Source: Saprospiraceae bacterium
Lineage (GTDB): Bacteria; Bacteroidota; Bacteroidia; Chitinophagales; Saprospiraceae
NCBI GenBank assembly: GCA_016710265.1
Contig: JADJJL010000003.1
Coordinates: forward strand, 722,501-786,500
DNA: 64,000 nucleotides
Reading direction: 5' to 3'
Shown: positions 44,301 through 53,100 of the stretch, in pieces
How positions within the stretch are numbered: the stretch's first letter is position 1
Layout of the letters: every line of letters begins with the position of its first letter
Made by a program: the position numbers and the translations under genes
The notes under the pieces: model-generated
Told to the model about the DNA's origin: nothing
The model's database searches: none
What the model saw: the letters and a program-made list of their open reading frames with translations, nothing else

Positions 44301-46362
44301 CTACTTGATTTGAAATAGAAGGAATTCTAATCAAGTAATTTTCATTTTCAATGATTTCTGAAATTCCATAAATAAAAGCAGCAGGATCAGGATTATTTAG
44401 AGGTCCAGATGCATTTGAAAATAGATATTGCCCATTTTCATTGGTGACCGCAGTTGCAATGACAACACCTTGATACACCAATTCCAAAGTCACATTGGCA
44501 AGAGGTGGTTCTATGGGATCTTGGGTACCATTTCCATTGAGGTCTTTCCATACATAATTGCCTATTTCGATACTTGCAGCTTGGGAAGATAATTTTAAAT
44601 CTCCAAGTGCATTTGATTTACCCAAAAATAGTGTAAAATCCGCAGGAATTATTTGGTATCTTTTTTCCCAAGAACCAATTTGATTGTTCAAATGAACAAC
44701 ACCATTGGTGTAAGAATCAAACACATCTGCGCAAGTGCTAATAACCTGTTTTGAGCCTGGACACAAGGCCAAACCACCAGAAAGACTCTCTGGTTCTATA
44801 CTATTTAATGCAATGTCAACTGCGTTATCTCCATAATAGTATTCTCCTCCTCCTGGTCCAAATCCAGTATTTTTACCATTTGTTTGTGTAACACCATCTG
44901 ATGCATTGTTTTCCAGTTCATATTTTCCAGAAATTGTGTTATAGCTAGCTCGTAATATATCTCCTAATGAGAGAACTGAAAATGTCCCAAATCCGGAAGT
45001 GTTTTTTTGATTCACTCCAGCTTGTAAACTAATTCTGTCTGTAATTCCTAACATCATGAAATCGTCTCCATCAAATTCAATGTCTGTTATAATTGGTTGA
45101 GGGTATTGGAACAATTCTGCTGGAGCTTGTGCCCAACTGGGATCCCAAACATCTATCCATGGAAAAAATCTAGGATTTCCTGGAATGATATTATAGTCAA
45201 ACGAAAAGTCTAGGACACTGGTAAATACCTTTGTTATGGGGTTAAATTCCTGAACATTAGCAATTAAGTTACTGGAGTTTGCTCCCGGAAATGAAGCATC
45301 GCACAAACCCCCAATATATAATTTTCCTCTTCTTTGTTTTAATGCCCATGGTCTGAATTCTCCCAATTGACAGGGCAATGCAGGTATTAAAAAACTGTCA
45401 ACATCTGCATGTGTAGGAAGCCTAAAAGGATTGTCTATAAAAATAGAATATAGTTTTTTAGTATGAAGACTGATGATGTAAAGTGTTTTTCCATCTTCAC
45501 TTAATTCCATACCTCCATAAGCAATTTTAGCTACCATGGCAAAGGCCAAGGAGTCTGCTGAAATTGGAGGATAATTTTGAGGTAATTGTCGTCCTACATT
45601 ATTGGGAAAAAACCCGCTTGGCACGCCAATAGAGTTTAGGTCCAATGAAGAAATTACAGTATTGTTGGTTGGGTTAAGGAAATAGAGGCCTCCATTTCCT
45701 TCAGGGCCCATCCCTGCATGGCGTTTTAAAACAGAAGAGGTGATCACAGTATTACTTTGTCTTTGGTATGCTAAACCCCAACAAGAACCTATTTCCTCTG
45801 CGGTTGCAATTTTAGAAAGATTTTGAGCTGATCCTCCATGCATTTGAGGGACAATGGTGTTAAAATTATTGCCTCCATTGGCTGCATCCCATGCTACAAA
45901 GGCTTCAAGATCTTTGAAATCAGAAGTAGGCGATAGGGGGTCACCAATGACATAACAAGGTGTCATAATTTTTGCATTCTGACAATGGTCCTCAGGATAG
46001 TTTATTCCAAAGGTGATTTGAGTTTGATCTTCATAAATAAATTGAACCAAGGTTGAGGATCCTGTAATGTTAATTGGACCGGAAAAATCCATATTTTTTT
46101 CAGGAATAAACTCAATTCGGTAGGGTTGACTATGAGATGGGACAAAACTAAATTGACCGTTTTCTAGGGTTCTTGTATTTAAAGTATTTCCAAATCTGTC
46201 TGTTAATTTCACTAGGAAATTTGATTCACCCGGCTCAAAATAGACAGCAGATGAGTCTCTCTTACCATTTAAATTATAATCTCGAAAAACGAGACCAGTG
46301 ACTTGGGATAATGAAAAAGTTGCAAATAATAAAAATAGGGATACGGAATAAATGTATTTCAT
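38332..46362 (-). CDS. Giant DUF11/SdrD_B repeat surface protein with T9SS type A sorting domain
   Basis: 2676 aa. After a signal peptide (MKYIYSVSLFLLFATFSLS) comes an SdrD_B-like domain (~22-115, VFRDYNLNGKRD). A ~450-residue region (~130-590) follows, with repeated strand motifs suggesting a propeller-like fold (GPEGNGGLYFLNP, GGMELSEDGKTLYII). A second SdrD_B lies at ~596-690 (YVWKDLNGNGTQDP). Then come about four ~155-aa repeats (~1000-1490, NEGG/YNLxDxPGFDxDI) and five ~165-aa DUF11-type repeats (~1490-2310) with Asp-rich linkers (DEDDHDPA), two more SdrD_B domains (~2314-2555), and a type A sorting domain (~2594-2676, FMLYPNPAEK). It should be secreted by T9SS and form a long calcium-rigidified stalk on the cell surface. 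The overall build resembles Gram-positive Sdr adhesins, but ligand and partner are unknown. No clear promoter was found in the 108-nt gap to tdk. Confidence 0.92.
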   Translation of the reverse strand: MKYIYSVSLFLLFATFSLSQVTGLVFRDYNLNGKRDSSAVYFEPGESNFLVKLTDRFGNTLNTRTLENGQFSFVPSHSQPYRIEFIPEKNMDFSGPINITGSSTLVQFIYEDQTQITFGINYPEDHCQNAKIMTPCYVIGDPLSPTSDFKDLEAFVAWDAANGGNNFNTIVPQMHGGSAQNLSKIATAEEIGSCWGLAYQRQSNTVITSSVLKRHAGMGPEGNGGLYFLNPTNNTVISSLDLNSIGVPSGFFPNNVGRQLPQNYPPISADSLAFAMVAKIAYGGMELSEDGKTLYIISLHTKKLYSIFIDNPFRLPTHADVDSFLIPALPCQLGEFRPWALKQRRGKLYIGGLCDASFPGANSSNLIANVQEFNPITKVFTSVLDFSFDYNIIPGNPRFFPWIDVWDPSWAQAPAELFQYPQPIITDIEFDGDDFMMLGITDRISLQAGVNQKNTSGFGTFSVLSLGDILRASYNTISGKYELENNASDGVTQTNGKNTGFGPGGGEYYYGDNAVDIALNSIEPESLSGGLALCPGSKQVISTCADVFDSYTNGVVHLNNQIGSWEKRYQIIPADFTLFLGKSNALGDLKLSSQAASIEIGNYVWKDLNGNGTQDPIEPPLANVTLELVYQGVVIATAVTNENGQYLFSNASGPLNNPDPAAFIYGISEIIENENYLIRIPSISNQVATTNLSATIPPGVDPNLFEVDNNGILSANDLVANVTTGMHGQNDHSFDFGFYSSINGEVFDPLFTASACDGVLGSFDLHIHVELSNGPVGDLMVALSTGEKRRIPGKTNGAINYTIRNLEAKGIQDVSAKIYYINDTTIIAELADAFDQPDPCCDNAYQICSNRENIVELSAPAGYQHYCWYVQSTGTIISKLRNLPIYKTSPGLEDDFESYYFIAIDSLGDTLFQYCTFDISIVECCALQITNKLQTDCNNNGTLYNLDDDWFAVLLTAENTDAGPSSQYEIYYDNQLLETAPYGAPIIAGTSINPPFRADGISTYKLIIRDVDDATCIDSVVTVVSSCPAPKVTLQKELLNNIIQSDGSYNITYRITIKNEGNDIGFYNLIDEPGFDNDIDVNSAFYSTTIPGKGGAALIGSGPWTIVSNQLIQAGTTHVVNVIFNLKVDLNLNSPSDHIYTKCQSLLSNRSSRGEGLFNRALLDLGADGSIDLIDTSCTDIAHIVLDKVFLGSQQISTKNHRLDYRIIVRNLGGEAGNYNLLDRPGFDDDISIDSARVSSNYGLQNILTSSVPLLGWIIDQNKSIDALEIDSFLITIFTTMDFDASSVGNNTYRPCGFTNPNVARIGEGLFNVAMLDLNNDLRPERRDTVCDDLSQIIHQKTITDQEYHPDGTKSIEYTITVKNEGGKPANYSLWDKPQFDNDVEILTANYTLNNASSLSLPTAPGLTGWQLTQNRNINGLTNDSFKIQLHLGLNFSDSSLGDKVFNNCNTDVNGQFIAGNGLFNESILDLNADGLIDQKDTVCSNFDYYDLALRKVSLNINPVSNGANAIFRITVFNQGNQTARQITITDYLTKAYSFNSTFNPNWVQINDSTLSYEIAELVSGDSAIIDLILQATAYIQDHPFDINVSEIASFYTNELQPTIDIDSWPDFERMNDNIPIPMSPEDDLTTGRKKFNILDDEDDLDIATTSFFDMALKKVLITPPPYRYNDTLSFKITVYNQGNVASSKVDIVDYIPSGYIFDSSINPGWTLHGTNAHLTYTQAILPKDSAEIFIHLKFIATDHPKNWINEAELSQSYIKYFHLIYFVQSDLDSQPDSIKGNDIGGIVKSSSDDHIHDDRNDYNQDGIADEDDHDPAVPFVWDLALTKYLNTAAPHYPGQNLEFKITIHNQGTDTVGQVGIIDYLTLGYTFNAVLNPGWSQNGKFLEYDLVEKINPGDSASVSLFLVLQAGKRTQDDYINYAEIINSSDHNGNDRTGFDLDSEEGSDSDEERSVLPGEIDDNNTARNGIDGKEDDHDPASAEIFDLALRKIIISPSPIKYGEEIEFRINLFNQGYIAASEIQIVDYLPQGLDFISQPGWTFNSITRKAYYTWNGLLEPGDSTHVFIKLKVHSTYGGGKNMTNYSEISSARDYAFRIYTRDIDSFFDDDPNNDAGGIPHTISDNHIDDDSNDSDLNGIRDEDDHDPAVVPLVDFALIKEILTPNAVATGDTVLFKIIVCNQGNVTSSKLTIIDYVNSAYLFPLQQFSGWSYNAQNNMEYVFQNPILPGQSDSVYLRLLIGHVNNSSDLYNYAEILRASDTLNQEISQLDADSQPGSNTTREREVIPTHFWDNVKNGGGVAVLQDEDDHDVAGVFGVAKLGDMVWHDKNGNGLMDQGEEGIKDIIVQLYSFTSLSLVKATVTNSNGKYLFDNIVPGKYYVRFVVPNPWTITTSNVGTNKTIDSDVNAAFGPGTTQMIMLNPGTEDLSWDLGLYKCVQISGAVFYDNNKDGVRLPTESGINGLMIYLYDAVTNNLVTTTRTVYDAKEPVFHDGNYKFCVKPGTYYIRVHALTGFVVTLFQRGTDKSIDSDLSQQFGPFTSIPVVGNSCDTIRHLGGGVYNPTWVKFEKDPIEKWVSNEEENEIILHLDSQYESKKMEFMLYPNPAEKLIHYRLNGIDHCNYSIQVLDLLGKKMKTVNVIQGSLYQEQTLDLDGIPSGTYILQIKCNEKTFQKMFIKSFK
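39430..41450 (-). repeat. Five ~165-aa tandem DUF11-type repeats with Asp-rich linkers
   Basis: Linkers matching D-E-D-D-H-D-P-A or close variants fall at about 41,430, 40,925, 40,440, 39,935 and 39,440, a spacing of ~485-505 nt. Each is followed by FDLALxKxL and then FxIxVxNQGN...DYLxxGYxF. The units are diverged at DNA level, so slippage is not recent. Confidence 0.8.
41890..43340 (-). repeat. Three to four ~155-aa tandem repeats (DxPGFDxDI type)
   Basis: Repeated blocks carry YxIxVKNEGG...YxLxDxPGFDxDI and end with a LFNxALLDLxxDGxID..DTxC segment (DTVC/DTSC near 41,905, 42,375 and 42,840; a looser copy near 43,320). The spacing is ~465 nt. They precede the Asp-linker repeats in the protein. 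Confidence 0.7.
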
Positions 46363-46470
46363 AAGTAGCGAATGGAATTAATCCAGAACTGCAAATGTCA
46401 TGCCAAATATTACAATTTATTTTAATATAAAAAATATCTATAAATTACAAATAAAATAAATATGTAATAA

Positions 46471-47052
46471 TTAGAATATTAATATATTACCCATTTTAAA
46501 GCAGGTTCTACACCTTGGTTCGTATTTGTCTTTTTCACCCAAAACAACCATGTCTTTTTCTGAGCTAAAGCGATAAGAATGTGTAGCCAGGTTACCGCAA
46601 TGGGGACAAATGGCATGTACCTTGGTAATGTACTCTGCAACTGCCAGCAAAGCTGGCATTGGGCCAAAGGGCTCTCCTTTAAAATCCATATCAAGTCCGG
46701 CCACAATGACTCTAACCCCGGATTCAGCAATATTTTGACAATGCATTGGTAAGTCCATGTCAAAAAATTGAGCTTCATCTATTCCAACGACCTGAATATC
46801 AGGAGCCAAATTTAATAGATCGGCAGATTTTGCAATTGGCTTGGACAATACTGCATTTTCATCATGCGAAACAACCTCTTGATCATCATACCGGGTATCA
46901 TTGCTGTGTTTAAATATTTCAACTTTCTGATTGGCAATTCGTGCTCTCTTCAATCTTCTTATCAATTCTTCAGTCTTACCACTAAACATGGATCCACAGA
47001 TTACTTCGATCCATCCACTTCTTTGTGTTCTAAATCCAGGTTCTAAAAACAT
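46471..47052 (-). CDS. tdk: Thymidine kinase
   Basis: 193 aa, type II thymidine kinase. The P-loop is GSMFSGKT (~20-27), the catalytic base Glu93 is in GIDEAQFFD, and the zinc-binding lasso has CPHC (Cys149, Cys152) and CRTC (Cys181, Cys184). It phosphorylates thymidine to dTMP in the salvage pathway, in the cytoplasm, as a tetramer. The length and C-terminal tail (KMGNILIF) are normal. It is divergent from the next gene by ~130 nt. Confidence 0.96.
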   Translation of the reverse strand: MFLEPGFRTQRSGWIEVICGSMFSGKTEELIRRLKRARIANQKVEIFKHSNDTRYDDQEVVSHDENAVLSKPIAKSADLLNLAPDIQVVGIDEAQFFDMDLPMHCQNIAESGVRVIVAGLDMDFKGEPFGPMPALLAVAEYITKVHAICPHCGNLATHSYRFSSEKDMVVLGEKDKYEPRCRTCFKMGNILIF

Positions 47053-47120
47053 ATTGGCTCAAATATCTGAATTTTTTATATATAAATGGTCTAAAATCCT
47101 TAATTGGGCATAAGATATCC

Positions 47121-47128
47121 TACCTTTG
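47121..47128 (+). promoter_or_regulatory. -7 element for the 47184 gene
   Basis: TACCTTTG matches TAnnTTTG. The best upstream TTG (47104-47106) is only 14 nt away, so the -33 half is doubtful. It would give a leader of ~50 nt. Confidence 0.45.
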
Positions 47129-47183
47129 TGACGTTATAGTTTTTCTCGTTTAATTAAAATTCTAATTAACAATCAATATACAT

Positions 47184-47843
47184 ATGGATTTTCAAGCTAT
47201 TAGGAAGTTGACGACTAAATTCGAACAAATTTTGGAACTCTATTCTGATCATGAAGAATTAAGTCAAAGTGAAAAAGATTTGATGATTGATTATTTGAAA
47301 CGTATATTTAATCAAATTCAGCAAATTGATACAATTCAAGAGAGTAAAGTGGTTATTCAACAATTTGAAACAACGATGGCAACTTCTCATCAATCCAATA
47401 AAGCCATTCATAACACCGATATGGATCCGGCCCGAGGAGGAGTGAGGTCAAATAATACCAATGGACATTCTAATCAACATCAAGATATTCCTCCAGTAGA
47501 TTCAGAAAAATTGGAAGAGCAACATTCTATTAACTCAAAGTACAGCTCCATTTTTGATTGCCTAAAAATATCAGACTTATCTGAAAAGTTAGAGCTCACC
47601 CCTATTAAAGACTTAAAAAATGGGATGGGTTTAAATGAAAAAATATTGGCCCAACAAGAATTGTTTGGTGGAGATAAAGATTCTTTCAACAAAGCAATTT
47701 CAGATTTAAATGAATGCAGCAATCTTGAAAATGCAAAAAACTATCTCATCCAAAACGTAATTCCGAAGTATCATTGGGATAAACCGGATAAGGAAAAATT
47801 TGTGGATTCATTTCTAAAACACATCCAAAGAAGATTTTTATAA
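47184..47843 (+). CDS. Conserved Bacteroidota protein of unknown function
   Basis: 219 aa, cytoplasmic, no signal or TM. An N-terminal helical segment (~1-65, KFEQILELYSDHEEL...DYLKRIFNQI) is followed by a low-complexity polar linker (~66-120, rich in Asn, Ser, His, Gln). A C-terminal helical domain (~125-219) contains LKNGMGLNEKILAQQELFGGD and a W near the end. This LFGGD-type domain with a preceding GINxKxLxxxELF pattern recurs in Bacteroidota proteins that I cannot link to a function. The rhomboid gene begins 12 nt downstream, so the two are likely co-transcribed. Confidence 0.8.
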   Translation: MDFQAIRKLTTKFEQILELYSDHEELSQSEKDLMIDYLKRIFNQIQQIDTIQESKVVIQQFETTMATSHQSNKAIHNTDMDPARGGVRSNNTNGHSNQHQDIPPVDSEKLEEQHSINSKYSSIFDCLKISDLSEKLELTPIKDLKNGMGLNEKILAQQELFGGDKDSFNKAISDLNECSNLENAKNYLIQNVIPKYHWDKPDKEKFVDSFLKHIQRRFL

Positions 47844-47855
47844 TTTTTTGTATTT

Positions 47856-48575
47856 ATGAATCATAAAGACAAATTAATTACATCGATTATTATTTCAGGT
47901 GGGTTTAGTCTTTTCTTAATTTTAATTCATTTATACTATGTTCTGATCACTGCTGATAAATATCATTGGTCTATTTATCCAAGAGATTTTTCTCATTGGT
48001 ATGGTATGTTTACCGGTCATTTTATTCATGCATCATGGGAGCATTTGTTAGGAAATGTGAGTCCTTTGTTTGTAACAATGATTGTGATTTTCTTTTTTTA
48101 TCGTAGTATTTCCTGGTTTGTTTTTGTGATGATATGGTTCAGTACGGGCTTTGCTGTTTTTATGTTTGCCAGAGATTCAGCGCATTTAGGAGCAAGCGGA
48201 TTAGTATATGGTTTGATTGCGTTTGTTTTTTTTAGTGGTTTTTTTAGACGCAATATTAGATCAATAGCTTTGATGACCATTATTACCATTATGTATGGAG
48301 GATATACAGCTGGATTTCTTCCTGTAGATGAACGTGTATCATGGGAGAGCCATCTTTTAGGAGCATTTGCAGGCCTTTGGGCTGCGTTTGTATTCAGGGG
48401 ATTTAAGGAACACGGAGAAGAAGAATACGGGAAAAGGGTAAAAGTAGAGGATATTCAACGGGATTATTATTTACCAAGAGATGTTTTCGAAAAGACTTTG
48501 GAACAGAGGCGGAAAGAGTTTGAAGCGGAGCAATTACGTTTTTTGAAGAATGACGATTTTACCAATATTGTTTAA
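47856..48575 (+). CDS. Rhomboid-family intramembrane serine protease
   Basis: 239 aa with six hydrophobic segments. The catalytic dyad is visible: Ser114 in HLGASGLVYG and His166 in SWESHLLGAFAG. The L1-loop region HASWEHLLGN, with its conserved His and Asn, is also present. It should cleave transmembrane substrates within the inner membrane. The C-terminal ~55 residues are a charged cytoplasmic tail (EEYGKRVKVED...EQRRKEFEAEQ) beyond the protease core. It is 12 nt behind a conserved hypothetical gene. Substrates are unknown. Confidence 0.92.
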   Translation: MNHKDKLITSIIISGGFSLFLILIHLYYVLITADKYHWSIYPRDFSHWYGMFTGHFIHASWEHLLGNVSPLFVTMIVIFFFYRSISWFVFVMIWFSTGFAVFMFARDSAHLGASGLVYGLIAFVFFSGFFRRNIRSIALMTIITIMYGGYTAGFLPVDERVSWESHLLGAFAGLWAAFVFRGFKEHGEEEYGKRVKVEDIQRDYYLPRDVFEKTLEQRRKEFEAEQLRFLKNDDFTNIV

Positions 48576-48587
48576 TAGTTGCTTTGA

Positions 48588-49553
48588 TTAGCTATTGTTC
48601 CAATCAAAATTAATATTTGGATATTCCTTTTCAAGTTTTACTTTATCTTCAAGAATACTATTTAAAAATGTTTTATGTAATTCACTATTGGGGTGTATAG
48701 GCCTATGACTTAACTTTGAATGGATATCTTGAATTTTTGAATTTATTTTTTTTGTATTTTCATCCATATAGGCATTTTCAAAATAAGATAAAATATATTC
48801 AACAGCAGTTTCAGAAGGATGAACAAAATCGGGTTTACAAAATCTATATTCTCTCAAATCATCCATAAAAATTTCATAGGCCGGGAAGTAAAATACATCT
48901 AAATATTGGTCAGTTAGTTGATGAACTGATTCAATCAGAATTGATTTGCTTCGGTTGTTTTCAATAAATCCGTCTCGTAAATATCTCACAGGGCTAACGC
49001 TAAAAATAATTTTTAAATTTTTATTTATTTTTTTTGCAGCTTCATAGAATGAGTGAAATGCTGTTATTATTTCATTGGAATTTGATCTTTGTTTTGTAAA
49101 TTGGGCAGTTGGTATTTTATGGCAATTTGCTACTATTGAATTTGTATTGTTATAAATATAGTAATGGGCAGATCCAAGAGTGATCAATAAATAATCAGCT
49201 TCTTTTATATACTGATGCGTTAGTTGAATTTCTTCATTGATCTTTTTGATGCATGCTTCTTCGGATTCATTAGAATATGATCCATGATGGACGAGAGAAT
49301 GGTAAAGGCCATTGTAGTAAACCAAATCATTATTGGAAATATAATTGTTAGAAAGAATATTTTTCAATTGATCCATCAGACTCAAAGGATTAAAACAAAT
49401 CCCAAATGGACTAAACATTGTTTGAAATTGCTTTAATTTGAGACTATGGAAAAGCTCGTTGGCAAAACAAGAGCCAAAGCAAAGTATTTTGGTGTAATGG
49501 TTGATACTAAAACTGGATTCAATCTTTGGAAATTTGGTTCTAAAAGGTTCCAA
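48588..49553 (-). CDS. GSCFA-domain protein
   Basis: 321 aa. The eponymous motif is LCFGSCFANEL at ~29-39, followed by YNGLYHSLVHHGSY, the LITLGSAHYY segment and FSVSPVRYLRDGF, then a C-terminal KPDFVHPSETAVEYI. This domain is related to SGNH/GDSL hydrolases (GSC Ser block, late DxxHPS His block), so an esterase-like activity on a surface polysaccharide is possible but unproven. The start codon is TTG at 49553; no in-frame ATG lies upstream and the family N terminus begins just after. It has no signal peptide. Confidence 0.85.
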   Translation of the reverse strand: MEPFRTKFPKIESSFSINHYTKILCFGSCFANELFHSLKLKQFQTMFSPFGICFNPLSLMDQLKNILSNNYISNNDLVYYNGLYHSLVHHGSYSNESEEACIKKINEEIQLTHQYIKEADYLLITLGSAHYYIYNNTNSIVANCHKIPTAQFTKQRSNSNEIITAFHSFYEAAKKINKNLKIIFSVSPVRYLRDGFIENNRSKSILIESVHQLTDQYLDVFYFPAYEIFMDDLREYRFCKPDFVHPSETAVEYILSYFENAYMDENTKKINSKIQDIHSKLSHRPIHPNSELHKTFLNSILEDKVKLEKEYPNINFDWNNS

Positions 49554-49598
49554 ACGCTTTAATTTATTGTTAAATACACTATGACGAAAATGATTAAA

Positions 49599-49627
49599 TT
49601 GGAATAATCGTTTTATTGGTAATTTTG
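49599..49627 (+). promoter_or_regulatory. Bacteroidota-type promoter for the 49661 gene
   Basis: TTG (49599-49601), 18 nt, TAATTTTG (49620-49627). The transcript would start near 49634. It therefore excludes the in-frame TTG at 49616 as the start and favours the one at 49661. Confidence 0.6.
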
Positions 49628-49660
49628 CGTAAAGTTAGGTCTTATTTTAAATTCTGTGTA

Positions 49661-50101
49661 TTGAAAAAACTAGTGTTGTTTTTATTGTTTGGGTTTAGTT
49701 TGCAATTAGCAATTGCGCAATCAGAAATCAATTATTGGCCAATTCTAGCAAAAGTAACCTATAAAAAGGAATATGACGATTTGCTAGGTATAAAAATTGA
49801 TAAGCCCATATTTAGTCCAGAATTAAGGTCCTTAGAAGGGAAGGCCATACAAATAAAAGGCTACATTATTCCGACGGATGGTTATAAGAGTCATAAGGAG
49901 TTTGTATTTTCCGCGTTTCCATATAGTAGTTGTTTTTTTTGTGGTGCAGCTGGACCTGAAACAGTTCTAGAAGTTATGGCTTTAAAAGCCATTCCTTATA
50001 CTTCCGAACCAATAGAGATCAGAGGAAATTTGGTTTTGAATAACAAGGACATTAATAGATTAATGTTCTTATTGACTGATGTAGAGCAAGTAAAGAAATA
50101 G
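49661..50101 (+). CDS. Small secreted Bacteroidota protein with SSCFFCG motif
   Basis: 146 aa from the TTG at 49661. This start yields a compact signal peptide (MKKLVLFLLFGFSLQLAIAQ) and lies downstream of a good promoter, whereas the longer frame from 49616 begins inside the promoter. The mature part has the strand-rich pattern GKAIQIKGYIIPTD and a Cys pair in FPYSSCFFCGAAGPE, then IEIRGNLVLN. I know similar short Bacteroidota proteins with an OB-like fold resembling DUF3299, but the function is not established. The two cysteines could bind metal or form a redox disulfide. Periplasmic location is expected. It stands alone between divergent and convergent neighbours. Confidence 0.75.
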   Translation: MKKLVLFLLFGFSLQLAIAQSEINYWPILAKVTYKKEYDDLLGIKIDKPIFSPELRSLEGKAIQIKGYIIPTDGYKSHKEFVFSAFPYSSCFFCGAAGPETVLEVMALKAIPYTSEPIEIRGNLVLNNKDINRLMFLLTDVEQVKK

Positions 50102-50106
50102 CTATT

Positions 50107-53100
50107 TTATTTAATCAAGCTGATATTTCCTTTTTTCGCAAATCTCAATGAATCAGGACACCAGGCTTCCAAATAATACCCAAAAACATCTGGGTTTAAT
50201 TTTTCTCCATTGAAATTACCATCCCAGCCATCTTTAATATTAAATGATTCAAACACTTTTTCTCCCCATCTACTGTAAATGATTAGATGAATTTGAAGCA
50301 ATGGTTGGTCGGATAAAACATTAAGTATATCATTTTTTTGATCTGCATTTGGTGAAAAAGCATTGGGTATAAATACATCTGCAGAATCACAAAATGGTCT
50401 GACCACAGTTACGGTAACTTCAAGAAAATGAGGACAATCAAAACTATCCAAGATTTCTACCCTGAAAGTAGTAGTTTGTTCAGGATTGACTTCAATACAT
50501 GGACAGGTTGGACAAGATAATCCTGTGCTTGGAGACCATCGATAGCTTTTTCCACCAGTAGCACATAAGGTAATTCTTGTTCCAGCCAGAATGGTTGTAT
50601 CATTGCTTATGCTAAAGTTTGTGGTATCTATTAGTGGGAACATGCAAAAACTATCAGTGACCTCACAACCATCCAGATTTTCGTAGCTTAAATAAACAGT
50701 AATAGAATCTTCTATTATAAATTCTTGGCTCACATTTAAAGGGTCAGTAATTTTTTCCCCAAACCATCTGAAATTTTGCTTACCTGAGGCCGTTAAACTA
50801 ATCCGCTCAGCTGGACAAACAGCTTGTATCGTTTTTAACCCAAATTCAACTGGCAAAATGCTGATGATATATTCATAGCTATTTTGACAAAGACTATCCA
50901 CCCCTTCTAATAAAATATACTTATTCACTAAAATACTATCCGTTTTATTTTCAAATATTATTTGGTTCATCGAACAAGTATCACAAGCTACATTTCCAAG
51001 TGCCCATTTATACTTATAGGATGGATTCTCATTTACTCCAATTGTAATCAGGTCTAATTGACAAATGCTGTCTGTAATTACCTGGGAGATTCCTGAATTT
51101 AAATTAAATGCAATCGTATCAGTATTGCATAAACAAGTTTGCGGAGAAAGGGCCAACAAATAGTGACAAGATAACAAGGTAGGGAAGTCAAAGTTATATT
51201 CAAAATTATAACTACCGTCTGGGTTTAAACTAGATTTTGGAATGCAAATGATTTGAAGTATTGAATCAGTGCTATTCCACTGAGCATTGGCATCCTGATC
51301 CAGAATCCAATAGAAACAGATTTCGTCATCGTCTAATTGTGAAGAATTTTGTATATCTAAATTAAATGTAATTTTGGTTTCAGATGTCTGGCCCGTATTG
51401 GATACTGTAAATTCATTTATTTTTATGTCTGCAAGCTCCCTTTTTAAAATAATAGAAGAATTTCCAGATTGGATGAAGACATCGCAGAATGAATTGTCTG
51501 TCTTACAAAGTAATTTGGTTTTAAAAAAGGCCAATGCATCAATTAATGCTTGACCACAAAGAATACTCTTAATCCCCATTAGCTTAATAGAAAACTTTAT
51601 TACATCTCCAGAACCAGCTTCTTTCCCCAAGCCAAATTTGACAATTTGTTTATTCATGGTGTCCAGAATAACAGGCTCCTGAATATTGTGATTACTAAGA
51701 TTAAACGTAGTTTTGTTGATGTAACTCAGTGGAAAAGGGAGAATTAATTCTACACTGTCCAACAATCCTGGATCGAAAGAAGGTACAATGCTTATGATTA
51801 ATTCAGTCGTATCAGAACATAGACTTGAACTATTTTCTTGCAAATCTATTTTTAATTCTCTTTCTATTTCTGCACCTTCTATAATAATTCTGGCCCCAGT
51901 TTTTGAGATGGTGTTTTGTACAATACCACAAGTATTTTTTCCACTGGTTCTTACTTGAATTGATCCATTAACCATAGAATTGCAATCGGTCGCTGCAGAC
52001 AATTTAAACAGCACACTATTTTCAGGGTCAGTAAAAATTCCTTTGAGTCCATTCCGTAACAATGATGTATCCAAATCATTAAAATTCCATCGGTAAGTGT
52101 TCAATCCAAAAACAGTAGGGGGTGGTAGTGGTCTAAAAGGAGTTCCGGCAGGATAACTGAAAAGCAGCCTTCCAGGAACCCAATAAATTCCTGCTGGAAG
52201 TTCAATTTCTAAAAACACATCAGTGGCGGTTCCCCGATCAGCATTATAAACTCTTATATTGAGTTCAGGAAGTGTATCACAAAGTTTGCTAACTCTAGTT
52301 TCTTGCATAAGATCCAATTCCAATTCTGGATCTTCAGGAATAATATAAACACTAAATGTGTCCAGATTGCATTTCACTATTTCTAGTTGTTCTGATTCAT
52401 CGCAAGCCCAAAGACTACTAATATAAATTGTATCCTCATCACAACTCAATATTTCTGCAAAGAAATCGATGGAATAAGAAGTTAGAGCATTGAAACTTCC
52501 AACTTTGAATCTTTGATTGCCCAAATCTTCCACTGTTAAATTGGGGTTTGTGTTTATTCGAACGAATTGAATTGAATTTCGAGCAGATCGGATGTCAAAG
52601 TATAAATATCCGGAAATAGGTTGAGAGGGAAGATTTAAAGTCCATTGCACATTGTTTCCAAAAGCAAAGATCGTTTTAGTTGATTGACTTATAAATTGAT
52701 TTGCATTTTGAATTTGAATACTTGAATTTGCTGGCAGCACGTATGAAGTATAAAAGGTGTTAAATGTAGCGTTAATGAAGAATAATCCTTTTTTTGGAGC
52801 GCTGCAAAATATACTTGTGGTAATATTTCCGGAAGCGTTTTTACAATTTTCCAAATCGGCCAAGGGTGTAATATGAATTTCGTAAGATTCATCAAAAATA
52901 TAAGGCACCAGATCTGCATTTGACAAATAAAACAAAGTTGGTGATAATTGTCTTAATGGAATAGTATCTATTCTAAAAAGGGTATTGGTTGTTCCAATTT
53001 GATAATATAAGGCGATTTCAAGGCCAGTGTATTTCAATCCGTTTAATCCAGTCAGATAAATGGAATCTATTTGTACCAAAGGTCTATACTCATGCGAAAA

